A stretch of DNA of 45,855 nucleotides from NCBI GenBank assembly GCA_017453255.1, contig JAFTKN010000006.1, positions 1 through 45,855 of the forward strand, read 5' to 3'. Position numbers and translations under genes: made by a program. The stretch is from Clostridia bacterium (GTDB lineage: Bacteria; Bacillota; Clostridia; Oscillospirales; CAG-272). Positions 7,810-16,681 of this stretch are shown piece after piece; within the stretch, counting starts at the first letter, position 1; the number at the start of each line of letters is the position of its first letter. A model generated the notes under the pieces. That model was not told the DNA's origin, ran no database searches, and saw only the letters and a program-made list of their open reading frames with translations.

Positions 7810-9942
7810 TTAAAATACATATTTTCCCTTTTCGACATTATAAGCTTTACCATCAATTAAAATAGTCGCTTTTACAGGTGTTTCAATTTCATATTTGATT
7901 TTAGCGCCGTCGTGATACCATTTAGACATAATTTTACCGCACCGAGTGTCGATAATTGCACTTAAATAGTCAAGCTTGTCTGTTGGTCTTGGCTCAATGA
8001 TAACCTCCTTGAAGCCTGCCCTTTTTGGCTTAATTCCACATGCCTGCTCGTATATCCAATCGGCAACGCTACCATAGGCATAATGATTAAAGGAGTTCAT
8101 ATCCTTTGACCAAAACTCACCCTTTTCATTTTTTCCGTCCCAATGCTCCCAAATTGTAGTAGCACCCTGCTTTACAGAATAAAGCCATGAGGGAAAGCTC
8201 TCTTGTAAAAGCAAGGCATAGGCAGTTTCGCTATATCCATTCTGGGAAAGTGCGTGCAAAAGATATGGAGTTCCTACGAAGCCTGTTTTTAGCTTATCGC
8301 CGTTTGCTTTTATCATATCGTTTAGCTTTTTAGCTACTGTTTTTTTGTCCCTTGCTATATCAAAGTATAATGCAAGTGCACATTCTGTTTGAGTTTTATA
8401 CTCCTTAAAGGTTTGTCTGATTTTTTCTAAGATTTTATCTGCTAAGGCTTCATATTTTTGGCTGTCCTTACCTAAAATCGCAGACACGTCTGCCACTATT
8501 TTTGCAGAATTATAGTAAAATACCGACGCTATAAAATCCTCGTTTGATGAGCCACGATAGCTTCCACTTGGTGAGTCAAGTCCGAGCCAATCTCCAAACT
8601 GCTCACAGCCACTCCAAAGATACCTTTCCTTAGTGTGTGCTTCTATATATTCGAGGTATTTTACCATACAATCATATTGATTTTTTAGTATTTGCGTGTT
8701 TCCATAGGTTAAGTACATTTGATATGGAATTATCGTTGCACTATCTCCCCAAACAGCTCCTGTATTTTCCGTTGTTGACCAATCCCAGCATACTGTTTGT
8801 GGTATTATGTTTGGTATGTTTCCCTTTTTTCCTTGGTCAAGTCTTAAATCAGTCAACCACTTTTCAAAAAAGGTCTCTACATCGAAATTATACGAGGCAG
8901 TTTTGCAAAATACTGTTGCATCACCTGTCCAGCCCTGTCTTTCATCTCTTTGTGGGCAGTCGGTGGGGATATCTAAGAAATTACCCTTTTGTCCCCATAT
9001 TATATTTGAAAAAAGCTTATTTAATAGCTTACTGGAGCTTTCTATATAGCCTGTTCTTTTCATATCAGAATGAACTACTATTGCCTCAATATTGCTTTCA
9101 GAGATTTCACACGGAAAGCTATCTACCCTTATATATCTAAATCCCCAAAATGCTAAAATTGGCTTATAGGTATTTATTCCATCATGACAAATATATTCAA
9201 AGCGAGCCTTTGCATCACGATAGTTTTCGTTATAAAAATTGCCGTATTTGTCAAGCTCCTCACAAACGGTAAATTCTACCCTGTCACCCTTTTTTGCATT
9301 TACTGTAAATTCAAAATAGCCTGTCAGATTCTGTCCAAAATCTAATATTGTATCACCATTTGGTGCTTTGAATATAGAAATTGGCTTAAGTCTTTCCTGC
9401 TCCTTTACAAATACGCCCTGTTGCTCAGTAATTATTTTTTTATCATGAAATATTACATTTGCATTTGTTTCTTCGCTTTCAAAATTACTATCGTAAATTT
9501 CTCCATCATAAAGCTCAGCAAAGCGTAGCTTATCCTTATAGGCAAGCCAGCTTTCATTTGTTACAATGCTATCCTTAGTTTTGTCGGTATAGGTAATATC
9601 AAGCTGAGAAATTAAGGCCTTAGGCGTTTCGTTTGCAACACCAAAGTTAATTTTACCATTGTACCAGCCATCACCTACAATTATCTCAAGCTTATTTTCG
9701 CCCTTTAGCATTTTTGTTATATCATATTTTTGATACTGTACTCTTTTTCGTGAGGTAAAGCCTGGTGCTAATATAAAATCACCTACTCGCTTACCATTTA
9801 AAATAGGATAGTAGCACCCGAGCGAGGTAATATTTAAAATTGCCCTCTCTACACCTTTATTAAGATTAAATTTCTTAGTAAAGCGCACAGGCTCATATAA
9901 TTTGTTTTCCTTGTGTGTTATCCAGCTTGAATTTTCAAACAT
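7810..9942 (-). CDS. GH78 alpha-L-rhamnosidase
   Basis: A 710-residue protein without a signal peptide, so cytosolic. The N-terminal half has the beta-sandwich domain of bacterial rhamnosidases (LNGKRVGDFILAPGFTSRKRVQY region, about 45-70). The (alpha/alpha)6 catalytic barrel begins near residue 310, with the family signature DCPQRDERQGWTGDA (about 325-340, holding the acidic catalytic residues) and TTIWEHW (about 597, candidate general base). A C-terminal beta domain closes the protein. It is shorter than many GH78 enzymes of 850-1000 residues because it lacks the extra N-terminal domain. It would release terminal L-rhamnose from pectic or flavonoid glycosides. It heads an operon with melA and has a consensus promoter. 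Confidence 0.88.
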   Translation of the reverse strand: MFENSSWITHKENKLYEPVRFTKKFNLNKGVERAILNITSLGCYYPILNGKRVGDFILAPGFTSRKRVQYQKYDITKMLKGENKLEIIVGDGWYNGKINFGVANETPKALISQLDITYTDKTKDSIVTNESWLAYKDKLRFAELYDGEIYDSNFESEETNANVIFHDKKIITEQQGVFVKEQERLKPISIFKAPNGDTILDFGQNLTGYFEFTVNAKKGDRVEFTVCEELDKYGNFYNENYRDAKARFEYICHDGINTYKPILAFWGFRYIRVDSFPCEISESNIEAIVVHSDMKRTGYIESSSKLLNKLFSNIIWGQKGNFLDIPTDCPQRDERQGWTGDATVFCKTASYNFDVETFFEKWLTDLRLDQGKKGNIPNIIPQTVCWDWSTTENTGAVWGDSATIIPYQMYLTYGNTQILKNQYDCMVKYLEYIEAHTKERYLWSGCEQFGDWLGLDSPSGSYRGSSNEDFIASVFYYNSAKIVADVSAILGKDSQKYEALADKILEKIRQTFKEYKTQTECALALYFDIARDKKTVAKKLNDMIKANGDKLKTGFVGTPYLLHALSQNGYSETAYALLLQESFPSWLYSVKQGATTIWEHWDGKNEKGEFWSKDMNSFNHYAYGSVADWIYEQACGIKPKRAGFKEVIIEPRPTDKLDYLSAIIDTRCGKIMSKWYHDGAKIKYEIETPVKATILIDGKAYNVEKGKYVF

Positions 9943-9975
9943 GCTTATTTCCCTACTTTGTTTGTTTATATCAAA

Positions 9976-10004
9976 ATTATATCATTTATTCATCTTAAAA
10001 TCAA
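9976..10004 (-). promoter_or_regulatory. Promoter of the GH78-melA operon
   Basis: Minus strand TTGATT (9999-10004), 17-bp spacer, perfect TATAAT (9976-9981), 34 bp upstream of the start codon at 9942. No clear operator palindrome is visible next to it. Confidence 0.75.
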
Positions 10005-10142
10005 TATTTTTAATTATTTATAAAAGCATCTCGAACAAATTCGATTTTTAATATTAGGATATAGGCTCTGCTAACGCAATTCAACAGGAAATTAATAATT
10101 TTTTAATATTTTTGAAATTTGCCTTATTTGGCAAACATAGCT

Positions 10143-10194
10143 AAACGAAAAGAGAGAACCTTTCGGAATTTAAGCCGATTTGTTCTCTCTCTTT
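10143..10194 (-). terminator. Terminator of the GH3 gene
   Basis: AAAGAGAGAAC (about 10149-10159) pairs with GTTCTCTCTCTTT (10182-10194). A smaller inner CGG/CCG stem and a TTTTCGTTT tract follow on the minus strand. The remaining 10005-10142 stretch holds nothing I can assign. Confidence 0.75.
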
Positions 10195-10224
10195 GATTAA
10201 AATAAGCACAAGATGTGCATATCA

Positions 10225-12393
10225 TCATATAAGCATAAAGCTTGCAAACGGTTTGCATGCTGAATTCTTGCCGATGAATACCTGAAACTCGCCATTTTCT
10301 GCTTGGAATTTGAGCTCGTGATTCCAATATTTGAGCATTTCCTCTGTGATTTGGAAGGAAACTGTCTTTTCCTCACCCACGTCAAGGGTGATTTTTTCAA
10401 AGCCCTTAAGCTCCTTTACTGGACGGACACAAGAGCCCTTGACGTCTCTTATGTAAAGCTGTACTGCTTCCTTCGCCCTGTACTTACCTGTGTTTTTAAT
10501 CTTAACACTTGCTACAAGAGTGTCGCCTCTGTTCATTGTTGTATTGCTTAGAGTAAAGTCGCTATACTCGAAGCTTGTGTAGGATAAGCCGTAGCCAAAC
10601 GGATAAAGAGGGCTGTTTGGCATATCAAGATAGCAGGATGTAAAGCGAACAAACTTTTCATCATCCTCCTCTGCCTTTGGTCTGCCTGTGGTATAATGGT
10701 TATAGTAGATAGGACATTGACCGAGAGCGCGTGGGAAGGTCATTGTGATTTTACCTGACGGAACAGCATCACCAAAAAGCAGGCTCGCACAAGCATTTCC
10801 ACCCTCAGTACCAGGCATCCACATATTAAGGATTGCAGGAGCAGTCTTATCAAGTCTGCTGATTGCTAAGGGTCTGCCTGTAAAGAGAACCACAGACACG
10901 TTTTTATTAACCTCTAAAATCCTGTCAAGAAGCTTATACTGTATCTCAGGTAAATCTATGCTTGTACGGCAATTGCCCTCGCCCGAGTATTCCTGATGCT
11001 CACCTAAGCAAAGGACAACACACTCGCTTGCTTTTGCAAGCTCGCAAGCCTCGTCAAAGAATGACTCATCAACTGCATCGTATTCGATAGGACAGCCTTT
11101 AGCAAATTTCACCTTGTCGCCCAAAAGATTCTTCAATCCCTCAAGCACACTGACTGTTTCCTCAATTTTGCCTCCACAATGCCAGCTACCATGGATAGCT
11201 CCTGTTGCTCCCAAGGGACCTATTACAGCTACACTGTCTACATCCTTGCTAAATGGTAAAATGCCCTCATTCTTTAAAAGAACTGCACTTTCTATAGCTC
11301 CCTTGCGTGCAATAGCACGATGCTCCGCTGAGAGCTGAACAGCCTTTGCTTCCTCAACATTTACGCTACGATATGGGTTATCCAAAATTCCAAGCTCTTC
11401 CTTCAAATCAAGGATTCGCAAAACCGCCTTATCAACCTGCTCTACTGTAACCTTGCCCTCATCAATTAGCTCCTCCATATGCTCCACATAACAGCTTGTC
11501 ATCATTTCAATGTCACAGCCTGCGTCCATAGCAAGGAAGGCAGCCTCTTTCTTGTTCTCGCAAGCTCCGTGAGTTACCATTTCCTCATAAGCACCATGGT
11601 CGCTTATTACAATTCCGTCAAAGCCCCACTCGTCACGCAAAATTTCCTTTACAAGATGCTTATTGCCCACACAGGGTACGCCGTTTACAATATTGAAGGC
11701 AGTCATTACCATTTTAACACCAGCATCAACCGCGCTTTTGTAGGCAGGCAAATAATACTCACGCAAGGTGCGCTCACTTATATCAACTGTATTATAGTCA
11801 CGTCCTGCCTCCGCTGCACCATATGCAGCAAAATGCTTAACGCAAGCGGCAATATTGTATTTGCCCATATCGCCTTGATAGCCCTCGACTGTCGCCTTTG
11901 CCATTTCTCCGTTAAGATACGGGTCCTCTCCACTTGACTCCATAACACGTCCCCAACGAGGGTCACGCACAAGATCGACCATTGGTGCAAATGTAACACA
12001 CATTCCGTCAAGGCTGGCTTCCTTAGCTGCCATTTGTGCAAGCTCCTTAGCCAAATCCCTGTCAAAGGATGCAGCAACACCAAGGTTGATTGGATAAAGT
12101 GTACGATGACCGTGGATTACGTCCTGCATTATCATAAGAGGTATTTTGAACCTGCTGTTTTTAAGATAGTTGGACTCGGCATTTATCATAGTTTCAGCAC
12201 CAACAAGGTTAAGGGATGTACCAACGTCGTAAATCATATCCTTGTCAAGCTTCACCTTACTGTCAGGACCTGTTATAATTTCAAACTTGCTTTCCTTTGT
12301 TGTCAAGTATGTAGCAGTTGTAACTTGTTGTAAATGATAAATCTTCTGCTTTAATGTCATATTTGATAAAATTTCTTTTGTTCTTTGGCTCAT
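10225..12393 (-). CDS. GH3 beta-glucosidase family enzyme
   Basis: A 722-residue protein with no signal peptide. It shows the full three-domain GH3 layout. The N-terminal TIM-barrel contains DVIHGHRTLYP, the RDPRWGRVMESSGEDPYL stretch, KHF (186-188), and the nucleophile Asp265 in GFDGIVISDHGAY. The alpha/beta sandwich has a likely acid/base Glu in GEHQEYSGEGNCR. A C-terminal fibronectin-III-like domain lies at about 620-715. This architecture is typical of BglX-type beta-glucosidases, but GH3 also includes xylosidases and arabinosidases, so the exact sugar is open. It is transcribed divergently from lplD, and an AAAGAGG ribosome binding site lies 9 nt before the ATG. Confidence 0.88.
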   Translation of the reverse strand: MSQRTKEILSNMTLKQKIYHLQQVTTATYLTTKESKFEIITGPDSKVKLDKDMIYDVGTSLNLVGAETMINAESNYLKNSRFKIPLMIMQDVIHGHRTLYPINLGVAASFDRDLAKELAQMAAKEASLDGMCVTFAPMVDLVRDPRWGRVMESSGEDPYLNGEMAKATVEGYQGDMGKYNIAACVKHFAAYGAAEAGRDYNTVDISERTLREYYLPAYKSAVDAGVKMVMTAFNIVNGVPCVGNKHLVKEILRDEWGFDGIVISDHGAYEEMVTHGACENKKEAAFLAMDAGCDIEMMTSCYVEHMEELIDEGKVTVEQVDKAVLRILDLKEELGILDNPYRSVNVEEAKAVQLSAEHRAIARKGAIESAVLLKNEGILPFSKDVDSVAVIGPLGATGAIHGSWHCGGKIEETVSVLEGLKNLLGDKVKFAKGCPIEYDAVDESFFDEACELAKASECVVLCLGEHQEYSGEGNCRTSIDLPEIQYKLLDRILEVNKNVSVVLFTGRPLAISRLDKTAPAILNMWMPGTEGGNACASLLFGDAVPSGKITMTFPRALGQCPIYYNHYTTGRPKAEEDDEKFVRFTSCYLDMPNSPLYPFGYGLSYTSFEYSDFTLSNTTMNRGDTLVASVKIKNTGKYRAKEAVQLYIRDVKGSCVRPVKELKGFEKITLDVGEEKTVSFQITEEMLKYWNHELKFQAENGEFQVFIGKNSACKPFASFMLI

Positions 12394-12427
12394 TTTTAAT
12401 ACCTCTTTTGGTTTACTCGATGTTATT

Positions 12428-12457
12428 ATTTTATCATAGTATAAATATAGTTGTCAA
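12428..12457 (-). promoter_or_regulatory. Promoter of the GH3 gene
   Basis: Minus strand TTGACA (12452-12457), 18-bp spacer, TAAAAT (12428-12433). It is divergent from the lplD promoter, with about 125 bp between the two. Confidence 0.75.
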
Positions 12458-12583
12458 GCATTATGAGGACTTGAAATACACAGATTTAACAAAACGCAAA
12501 AGGTGAAGCTCCTTGTTTTTTCAGATTTACAATATCTATCAGCTTATTTTATAAAAACTTATTATTCAATATTTGCTTTTCTC

Positions 12584-12612
12584 TTGACACAGTTTTTTTA
12601 AAGGTGTATACT
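12584..12612 (+). promoter_or_regulatory. Promoter of lplD
   Basis: TTGACA (12584-12589), 17-bp spacer containing a T-tract, TATACT (12607-12612). An AGGGAGG ribosome binding site is at 12631-12637, 6 nt before the ATG. Confidence 0.85.
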
Positions 12613-12643
12613 TAATTTATTAACAAATTCAGGGAGGCTTTTT

Positions 12644-14029
12644 ATGAAAATTGTAAATAAAAAAGCAGAAAACGTTAAAATAGCATACGTGGGCGGTGGC
12701 TCCCGTGGTTGGGCTTGGGGACTTATGAGTGACCTTGCCTCTAACGAGGATATGAGTGGCGATGTTTACCTATATGATATTGATTTTGAGGCTGCACAAG
12801 CTAATGAGGTTATAGGAAACAAATATAACTTATGTGAGAATGCAAAATCCACTTGGAATTATCACGCAGTAAAAGCTCCTAAAGAAGCATTAGAGGGTGC
12901 TGACTTTGTTGTAATCTCTATTCTTCCTGGTACCTTTGATGAAATGGAGAGTGATGTTCACACTCCAGAAAAGTACGGCATTTATCAATCTGTTGGCGAT
13001 ACAACAGGCCCTGGTGGAATTGTTCGTGCTATGAGAACTATTCCTATGTTTGAGGAAATTGCAAGTTACATTAAGGAATACTGTCCAACTGCTTGGGTAA
13101 TTAACTACACAAATCCAATGACTCTTTGCGTTAAGGCTCTTTATAGAGTATTCCCCGAAATTAAGGCATTTGGATGTTGCCACGAGGTTTTTGGGACTCA
13201 AAAACTGCTTACGTGGGTAGTTGAGGAATTCCTTGGCAAGAAGGCTACAAGAGAGGAAATTAAGGTAAATCCCGTTGCCGTAAACCACTTTACATGGCTA
13301 ACAAGTGCTACATATCAAGGCATTGATCTATTCCCATATTATGATAAATACTGTGATAAATACGCTGACGGACTTCCCGCAAAGCCCGATAATAACTGGA
13401 TGAACAATTTCTTTGCTTGTGCTGGCAAGGTAACCTTCGACTTATTCAAAAGATTTGGTTATATTTCCGCTGCAGGCGATAGACACTTGGCAGAATTCTG
13501 CCCTGGTAAGTGGTATCTTGAAAGCCCCGAAAGAGTTAAAGAAATGAAGTTTGGTCTAACTCCTGTTTCTTGGCGCAAGGACGATTTGAAAAGCAGACTT
13601 GAAAGAAGCCGTAAGCTCCTTAGCGGTGAAGAAAAGGTTAAAATTAATACAACGGGCGAGGAGGGCGTTAACCAAATGAGAGCTCTAATTGGCCTTTGTG
13701 ATTTAATTACAAATGTTAATGTTCCAAATGTAGGACAAATTCCTAACCTTCCTTTAGGTGCAGTAGTTGAGACTAATGCTATATTCCGTTCAAACGAGCT
13801 AAAGCCTATTTTTGCTGGTAATATTCCAAATGAAATATATCCATTAGTTGCAAAAATTTGCACCGAGCAAGAGGCTGTATCCGATGCTATCGCAGAACGT
13901 GATATAGAAAAAATATTCAATGTATTTGCATCAGACCCACTTGTAACCTGTAGCATAGGTGATGCAAGAAAGCTATTTGATGAGATGGTTGAAAATACAA
14001 AAGCATATTTAACCGACTATAATATATAA
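12644..14029 (+). CDS. lplD: GH4 alpha-galacturonidase (LplD type)
   Basis: A 461-residue GH4 enzyme that would release galacturonate from the non-reducing end of pectic oligomers, using NAD+ and a divalent metal. Motifs in order: Rossmann GGGSRGWAW (about 17-25), ISILPGTFDEMESDVH, YQSVGDTTGPGGI, NYTNPM, GCCHEVFGTQ (about 176-185), AVNHFTW (His about 213) and AAGDRHLAEF. By eye it follows Bacillus subtilis LplD through its length, whereas the other GH4 gene in this window follows MelA, so the two are different subfamilies. The promoter and ribosome binding site are both strong, and a terminator follows, so it is monocistronic. It pairs functionally with the GH78 rhamnosidase in rhamnogalacturonan breakdown. 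Confidence 0.88.
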   Translation: MKIVNKKAENVKIAYVGGGSRGWAWGLMSDLASNEDMSGDVYLYDIDFEAAQANEVIGNKYNLCENAKSTWNYHAVKAPKEALEGADFVVISILPGTFDEMESDVHTPEKYGIYQSVGDTTGPGGIVRAMRTIPMFEEIASYIKEYCPTAWVINYTNPMTLCVKALYRVFPEIKAFGCCHEVFGTQKLLTWVVEEFLGKKATREEIKVNPVAVNHFTWLTSATYQGIDLFPYYDKYCDKYADGLPAKPDNNWMNNFFACAGKVTFDLFKRFGYISAAGDRHLAEFCPGKWYLESPERVKEMKFGLTPVSWRKDDLKSRLERSRKLLSGEEKVKINTTGEEGVNQMRALIGLCDLITNVNVPNVGQIPNLPLGAVVETNAIFRSNELKPIFAGNIPNEIYPLVAKICTEQEAVSDAIAERDIEKIFNVFASDPLVTCSIGDARKLFDEMVENTKAYLTDYNI

Positions 14030-14039
14030 GAAACTTTTT

Positions 14040-14076
14040 AATAGCCATAGAATTATTGTTTCTATGGCTATTTTTA
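14040..14076 (+). terminator. Terminator of lplD
   Basis: ATAGCCATAGAA (14041-14052) pairs with TTCTATGGCTAT (14060-14071), followed by five T. Confidence 0.9.
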
Positions 14077-14275
14077 TTCTGTAGTCTAAACTTTTCAAAT
14101 TAAAGAACTTGATTGGAATTTGATGAATCATATCTTGTCAAAGCCCTGCATTGATTTACTTTTTGGCTTTTCATATATCTCATAGCTTCTCATAAATTGG
14201 CATACGTGACGTGTGGCTATGACGGCAATGAAAAATAGTGAAAATTTAGTGGAATTTTTAATCATTAATATAAAG

Positions 14276-14318
14276 AAAGCCACCTTTATACCAATCACGG
14301 TATTTATAAGGTGGCTTT
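14276..14318. ncRNA. Long structured hairpin in a 460-bp noncoding gap (unassigned)
   Basis: GCCACCTT (14279-14286) pairs with AAGGTGGC (14309-14316), extended outward by AAA/TTT and inward, past an internal bulge, by ATACC/GGTAT around a 6-nt loop. TTTTC follows on the plus strand. The gap 14077-14490 contains no convincing gene; an 81-codon minus-strand frame crossing the hairpin has no ribosome binding site. It could be an orphan terminator, a small RNA or a dispersed repeat. Listed as ncRNA only for want of a better class. Confidence 0.35.
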
Positions 14319-14490
14319 TCGATTGCTTTTGTGTTTTTAGTGCAAAAAAAGGTATAGGTTTTTGGCACGACAAAGCTTGTTAATATTTAATCTATTGGTT
14401 AATTATTAAACCACTTGTTTATAAAAAATACTTTTCACTTACCTTATAATAATAGTATAAAACTTAACTATTAGTTTAAGGAGGTCTAGA

Positions 14491-14814
14491 ATGCAAAGAG
14501 AAGCATTAGGCAAACGAATTCGCGAAGCAAGAAAACAAAAAGCATTTACTCAACAACAATTAGCGGAAATGCTTGGAATTACTGATGTTTATGTTAGTGA
14601 AATTGAGCGAGGCAATAAAATGCCGAGCATTCCATTGTTTATTGCTATTGTTGAAGCACTTGATATCTCCGCTGATTACCTTTTAAGAGATAATATTTCT
14701 TCTGGAAAGCCTTACATTTACAATGAATTTACAGAAAGGCTTGACAAGCTAACACCAAAACAACGAAAAGCCGCATTAGATTTATTAGATGTCTTTATCA
14801 AAAACTTAAAATAA
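14491..14814 (+). CDS. XRE-family (HTH_3) transcriptional regulator
   Basis: A 107-residue protein. Residues about 6-62 form a Cro/C1-type helix-turn-helix (RIREARKQKAFTQQQLAEML, then VSEIERGNKMPS). A short C-terminal helical region follows, probably for dimerisation. An AAGGAGG ribosome binding site lies just upstream, and a TATAAT-like -10 is visible, without a good -35. An imperfect palindrome (AAACT..AGTTT) lies between the -10 and the ribosome binding site and may be its own operator. Together with the AbrB-type gene downstream it forms a small regulator pair of the kind often carried on mobile elements, but no integrase or conjugation gene is here. Confidence 0.88.
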   Translation: MQREALGKRIREARKQKAFTQQQLAEMLGITDVYVSEIERGNKMPSIPLFIAIVEALDISADYLLRDNISSGKPYIYNEFTERLDKLTPKQRKAALDLLDVFIKNLK

Positions 14815-14836
14815 GGTGCTATTCGGCACCTTTTTT
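14813..14836 (+). terminator. Terminator of the XRE gene
   Basis: AAGGTGC (14813-14819) pairs with GCACCTT (14826-14832) and runs into six T. It overlaps the stop codon. Confidence 0.85.
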
Positions 14837-14934
14837 ATTTATATTTTTAATTAACAACAATCTTCGACATTTTTCTCGCTTTAATTGTGAAAAATAAACT
14901 CACAGTTTAAGTTTTAACCATTAAGGAGTCTGAA

Positions 14935-15102
14935 GTGAAAAATTTTGTAATTACTAAAAAATTTGACAGCTTAGGCAGAGTTGTTATACCAAAGAATATG
15001 CGCGAGCACTATGGATTTGAAAGCAATCGTATCGTGCAAGTTATTCCACAAAAAGACGGAGTATTAATTGTCAGTTGCAAAAAGCAAAAAGCGAATCAAT
15101 GA
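14935..15102 (+). CDS. AbrB/SpoVT-type DNA-binding protein, GTG start
   Basis: A 55-residue protein that begins at GTG, 6 nt after an AAGGAG ribosome binding site (14923-14928). It carries the swapped-hairpin AbrB signature: KFDSLGRVVIPKNMRE (about residues 9-24), then a short strand and a lysine-rich end. Family members are small dimeric transition-state regulators, or antitoxins of the MazE/VapB kind; no toxin gene is adjacent, so a regulator is more likely. It follows the XRE gene but is separated from it by a terminator. It ends at TGA just before a bidirectional terminator shared with lysS. A search limited to ATG starts would miss it. Confidence 0.85.
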   Translation: MKNFVITKKFDSLGRVVIPKNMREHYGFESNRIVQVIPQKDGVLIVSCKKQKANQ

Positions 15103-15112
15103 CACATAAAGC

Positions 15113-15140
15113 AAAAAGCCGACACGTGGTCGGCTTTTTT
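15113..15140. terminator. Bidirectional terminator between the AbrB-type gene and lysS
   Basis: GCCGAC (15118-15123) pairs with GTCGGC (15129-15134), extended by A5 on the left and T6 on the right. It therefore works for both convergent units. Confidence 0.9.
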
Positions 15141-15143
15141 AGT

Positions 15144-16667
15144 TTAGTTATCTGCGAGTGGTTTCATTGTTGGGAACAACAATACGTCTCTGATTGAGGC
15201 GGAGTCGGTAAGGAGCATTACGAGGCGGTCGATACCGAAGCCTAAGCCACCTGTTGGGGGCATACCATATTCGAGGGCTTCTACGTAATCGTAGTCAACC
15301 TCTGCCTTAGAGTCTGGCTCTTCCTTTAGCTTTTCAGCTACCTGATTTTCAAAGCGTCCCTTTTGGTCGATTGGGTCATTTAGCTCACTAAATGCGTTAC
15401 CATATTCGGTTGCATTGATAAAGTACTCAAACCTCTCTGTAAATGCTGGATTTTCAGGCTTTCTCTTTGCAAGTGGGCTATTTTCTACTGGATAATCGTA
15501 GATAAATGTTGGTTGGATAAGCTTTTCTTCAACGTAAGCATCAAAGATTTCAATAAGTACTCTGCCCTTTGTTGCATCGTCAGCTACCTCAACGTGAAGC
15601 TTTTTAGCTACCTCACGAGCCTCAGAATCATCAGCCCAATCGTTATAATCAACGCCTGCGTACTTCTTTACAGCCTCTGCCATTGTAAGTCTTTCCCAAT
15701 GTCCCATATCAATCTCTGTGCCTTGATATGTAATCTTTGTTGAGCCACAGATTTTCTCTGCTAACATTTTATACATTTCCTCAACGAGATCCATCATATC
15801 CTTATAGTCAGCAAATGCTTGATAAAGCTCGATTGTTGTAAACTCAGGGTTATGCTTTGGGTCCATGCCCTCGTTTCTAAAGATTCTACCAACCTCATAA
15901 ACCCTGTGCATACCACCAACGATAAGGCGCTTTAAGTAAAGCTCCGTCTCGATACGGAGAGTCATATCAAGGTCGAGTGTATTATGGTGTGTCTTAAATG
16001 GTCTTGCAGAAGCACCTATTTCCATTGGAACAAGGATAGGTGTATCAACCTCTAAAAAGCCCTTATTATCAAGATAGCTTCTGATTTCCTTTAGTATTTG
16101 TGAACGCTTATAGAATGTGTCCTTAACCTCAGGATTTACTATTAAATCAACATATCTTTGTCTGTATCTTTGCTCAAGGTTTGTTAAGCCATGATACTTT
16201 TCTGGTAGTGGATGAAGAGATTTTGCAAGCAAGATTGCCTTCTTAGCATGGATAGAGATTTCACCTGTTTTTGTTCTAAACAAGCATCCCTCAATACCGA
16301 TAATATCACCGATATCCCATTTCTTAAATGAAGCATAATCCTCATCACCTAAGTCGTTTCTTGATACGTAAAGCTGTACTCTTCCACCCTCGTCTTGAAG
16401 ATGTGCAAAGGACGCCTTACCCATTATTCTACGTGACATCATTCTTCCAGCCACGCTAACGGAGATTTCCTCTCCTTCATTAAGTGTAGCCTCTTTCTCA
16501 GCAAACAAATTAATTGCCTCTGAGCTTAAATGTGTAACGTCATACTTTGTTATTTCAAAGGGATTCTTTCCCTCATCGCAAAGTACCTTTAGCTTATCAC
16601 GTCTGATTAAAACCTGCTCACTTAGATCCTCTGTCTGTACGTTTTCGTTATTTACTACGTCTGCCAT
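15144..16667 (-). CDS. lysS: Lysyl-tRNA synthetase, class II
   Basis: A 507-residue enzyme that charges tRNA-Lys in the cytosol. An N-terminal OB-fold anticodon-binding domain (about 60-180) is followed by the class II catalytic core. Motif 2 appears as FRNEGMDPKHNPEFTTIE (about 262-280) and motif 3 as GGLGFGIDRLVMLL (about 472-485). Length is normal for the family. It is the last gene of a minus-strand run (regulator, S41 protease, greA, lysS); greA ends 14 bp upstream and an AGG-type ribosome binding site lies between. greA-lysS adjacency is common in Firmicutes. No T-box leader is visible before it. Confidence 0.97.
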   Translation of the reverse strand: MADVVNNENVQTEDLSEQVLIRRDKLKVLCDEGKNPFEITKYDVTHLSSEAINLFAEKEATLNEGEEISVSVAGRMMSRRIMGKASFAHLQDEGGRVQLYVSRNDLGDEDYASFKKWDIGDIIGIEGCLFRTKTGEISIHAKKAILLAKSLHPLPEKYHGLTNLEQRYRQRYVDLIVNPEVKDTFYKRSQILKEIRSYLDNKGFLEVDTPILVPMEIGASARPFKTHHNTLDLDMTLRIETELYLKRLIVGGMHRVYEVGRIFRNEGMDPKHNPEFTTIELYQAFADYKDMMDLVEEMYKMLAEKICGSTKITYQGTEIDMGHWERLTMAEAVKKYAGVDYNDWADDSEAREVAKKLHVEVADDATKGRVLIEIFDAYVEEKLIQPTFIYDYPVENSPLAKRKPENPAFTERFEYFINATEYGNAFSELNDPIDQKGRFENQVAEKLKEEPDSKAEVDYDYVEALEYGMPPTGGLGFGIDRLVMLLTDSASIRDVLLFPTMKPLADN

Positions 16668-16681
16668 TATTTTTCCTCAAA

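Noticed and set aside
8637..9140. 167-codon plus-strand frame opposite the rhamnosidase
   Set aside because: It lies fully inside a well-supported GH78 gene on the other strand, lacks a ribosome binding site and looks like a shadow frame.
14128..14373. 81-codon minus-strand reading frame
   Set aside because: No ribosome binding site, and it spans the strong hairpin at 14276-14318; the protein has no recognisable domain.
14491..15102. Toxin-antitoxin pair (XRE plus AbrB)
   Set aside because: Both proteins are DNA-binding types; no toxin-like protein is encoded beside them, and a terminator separates them.
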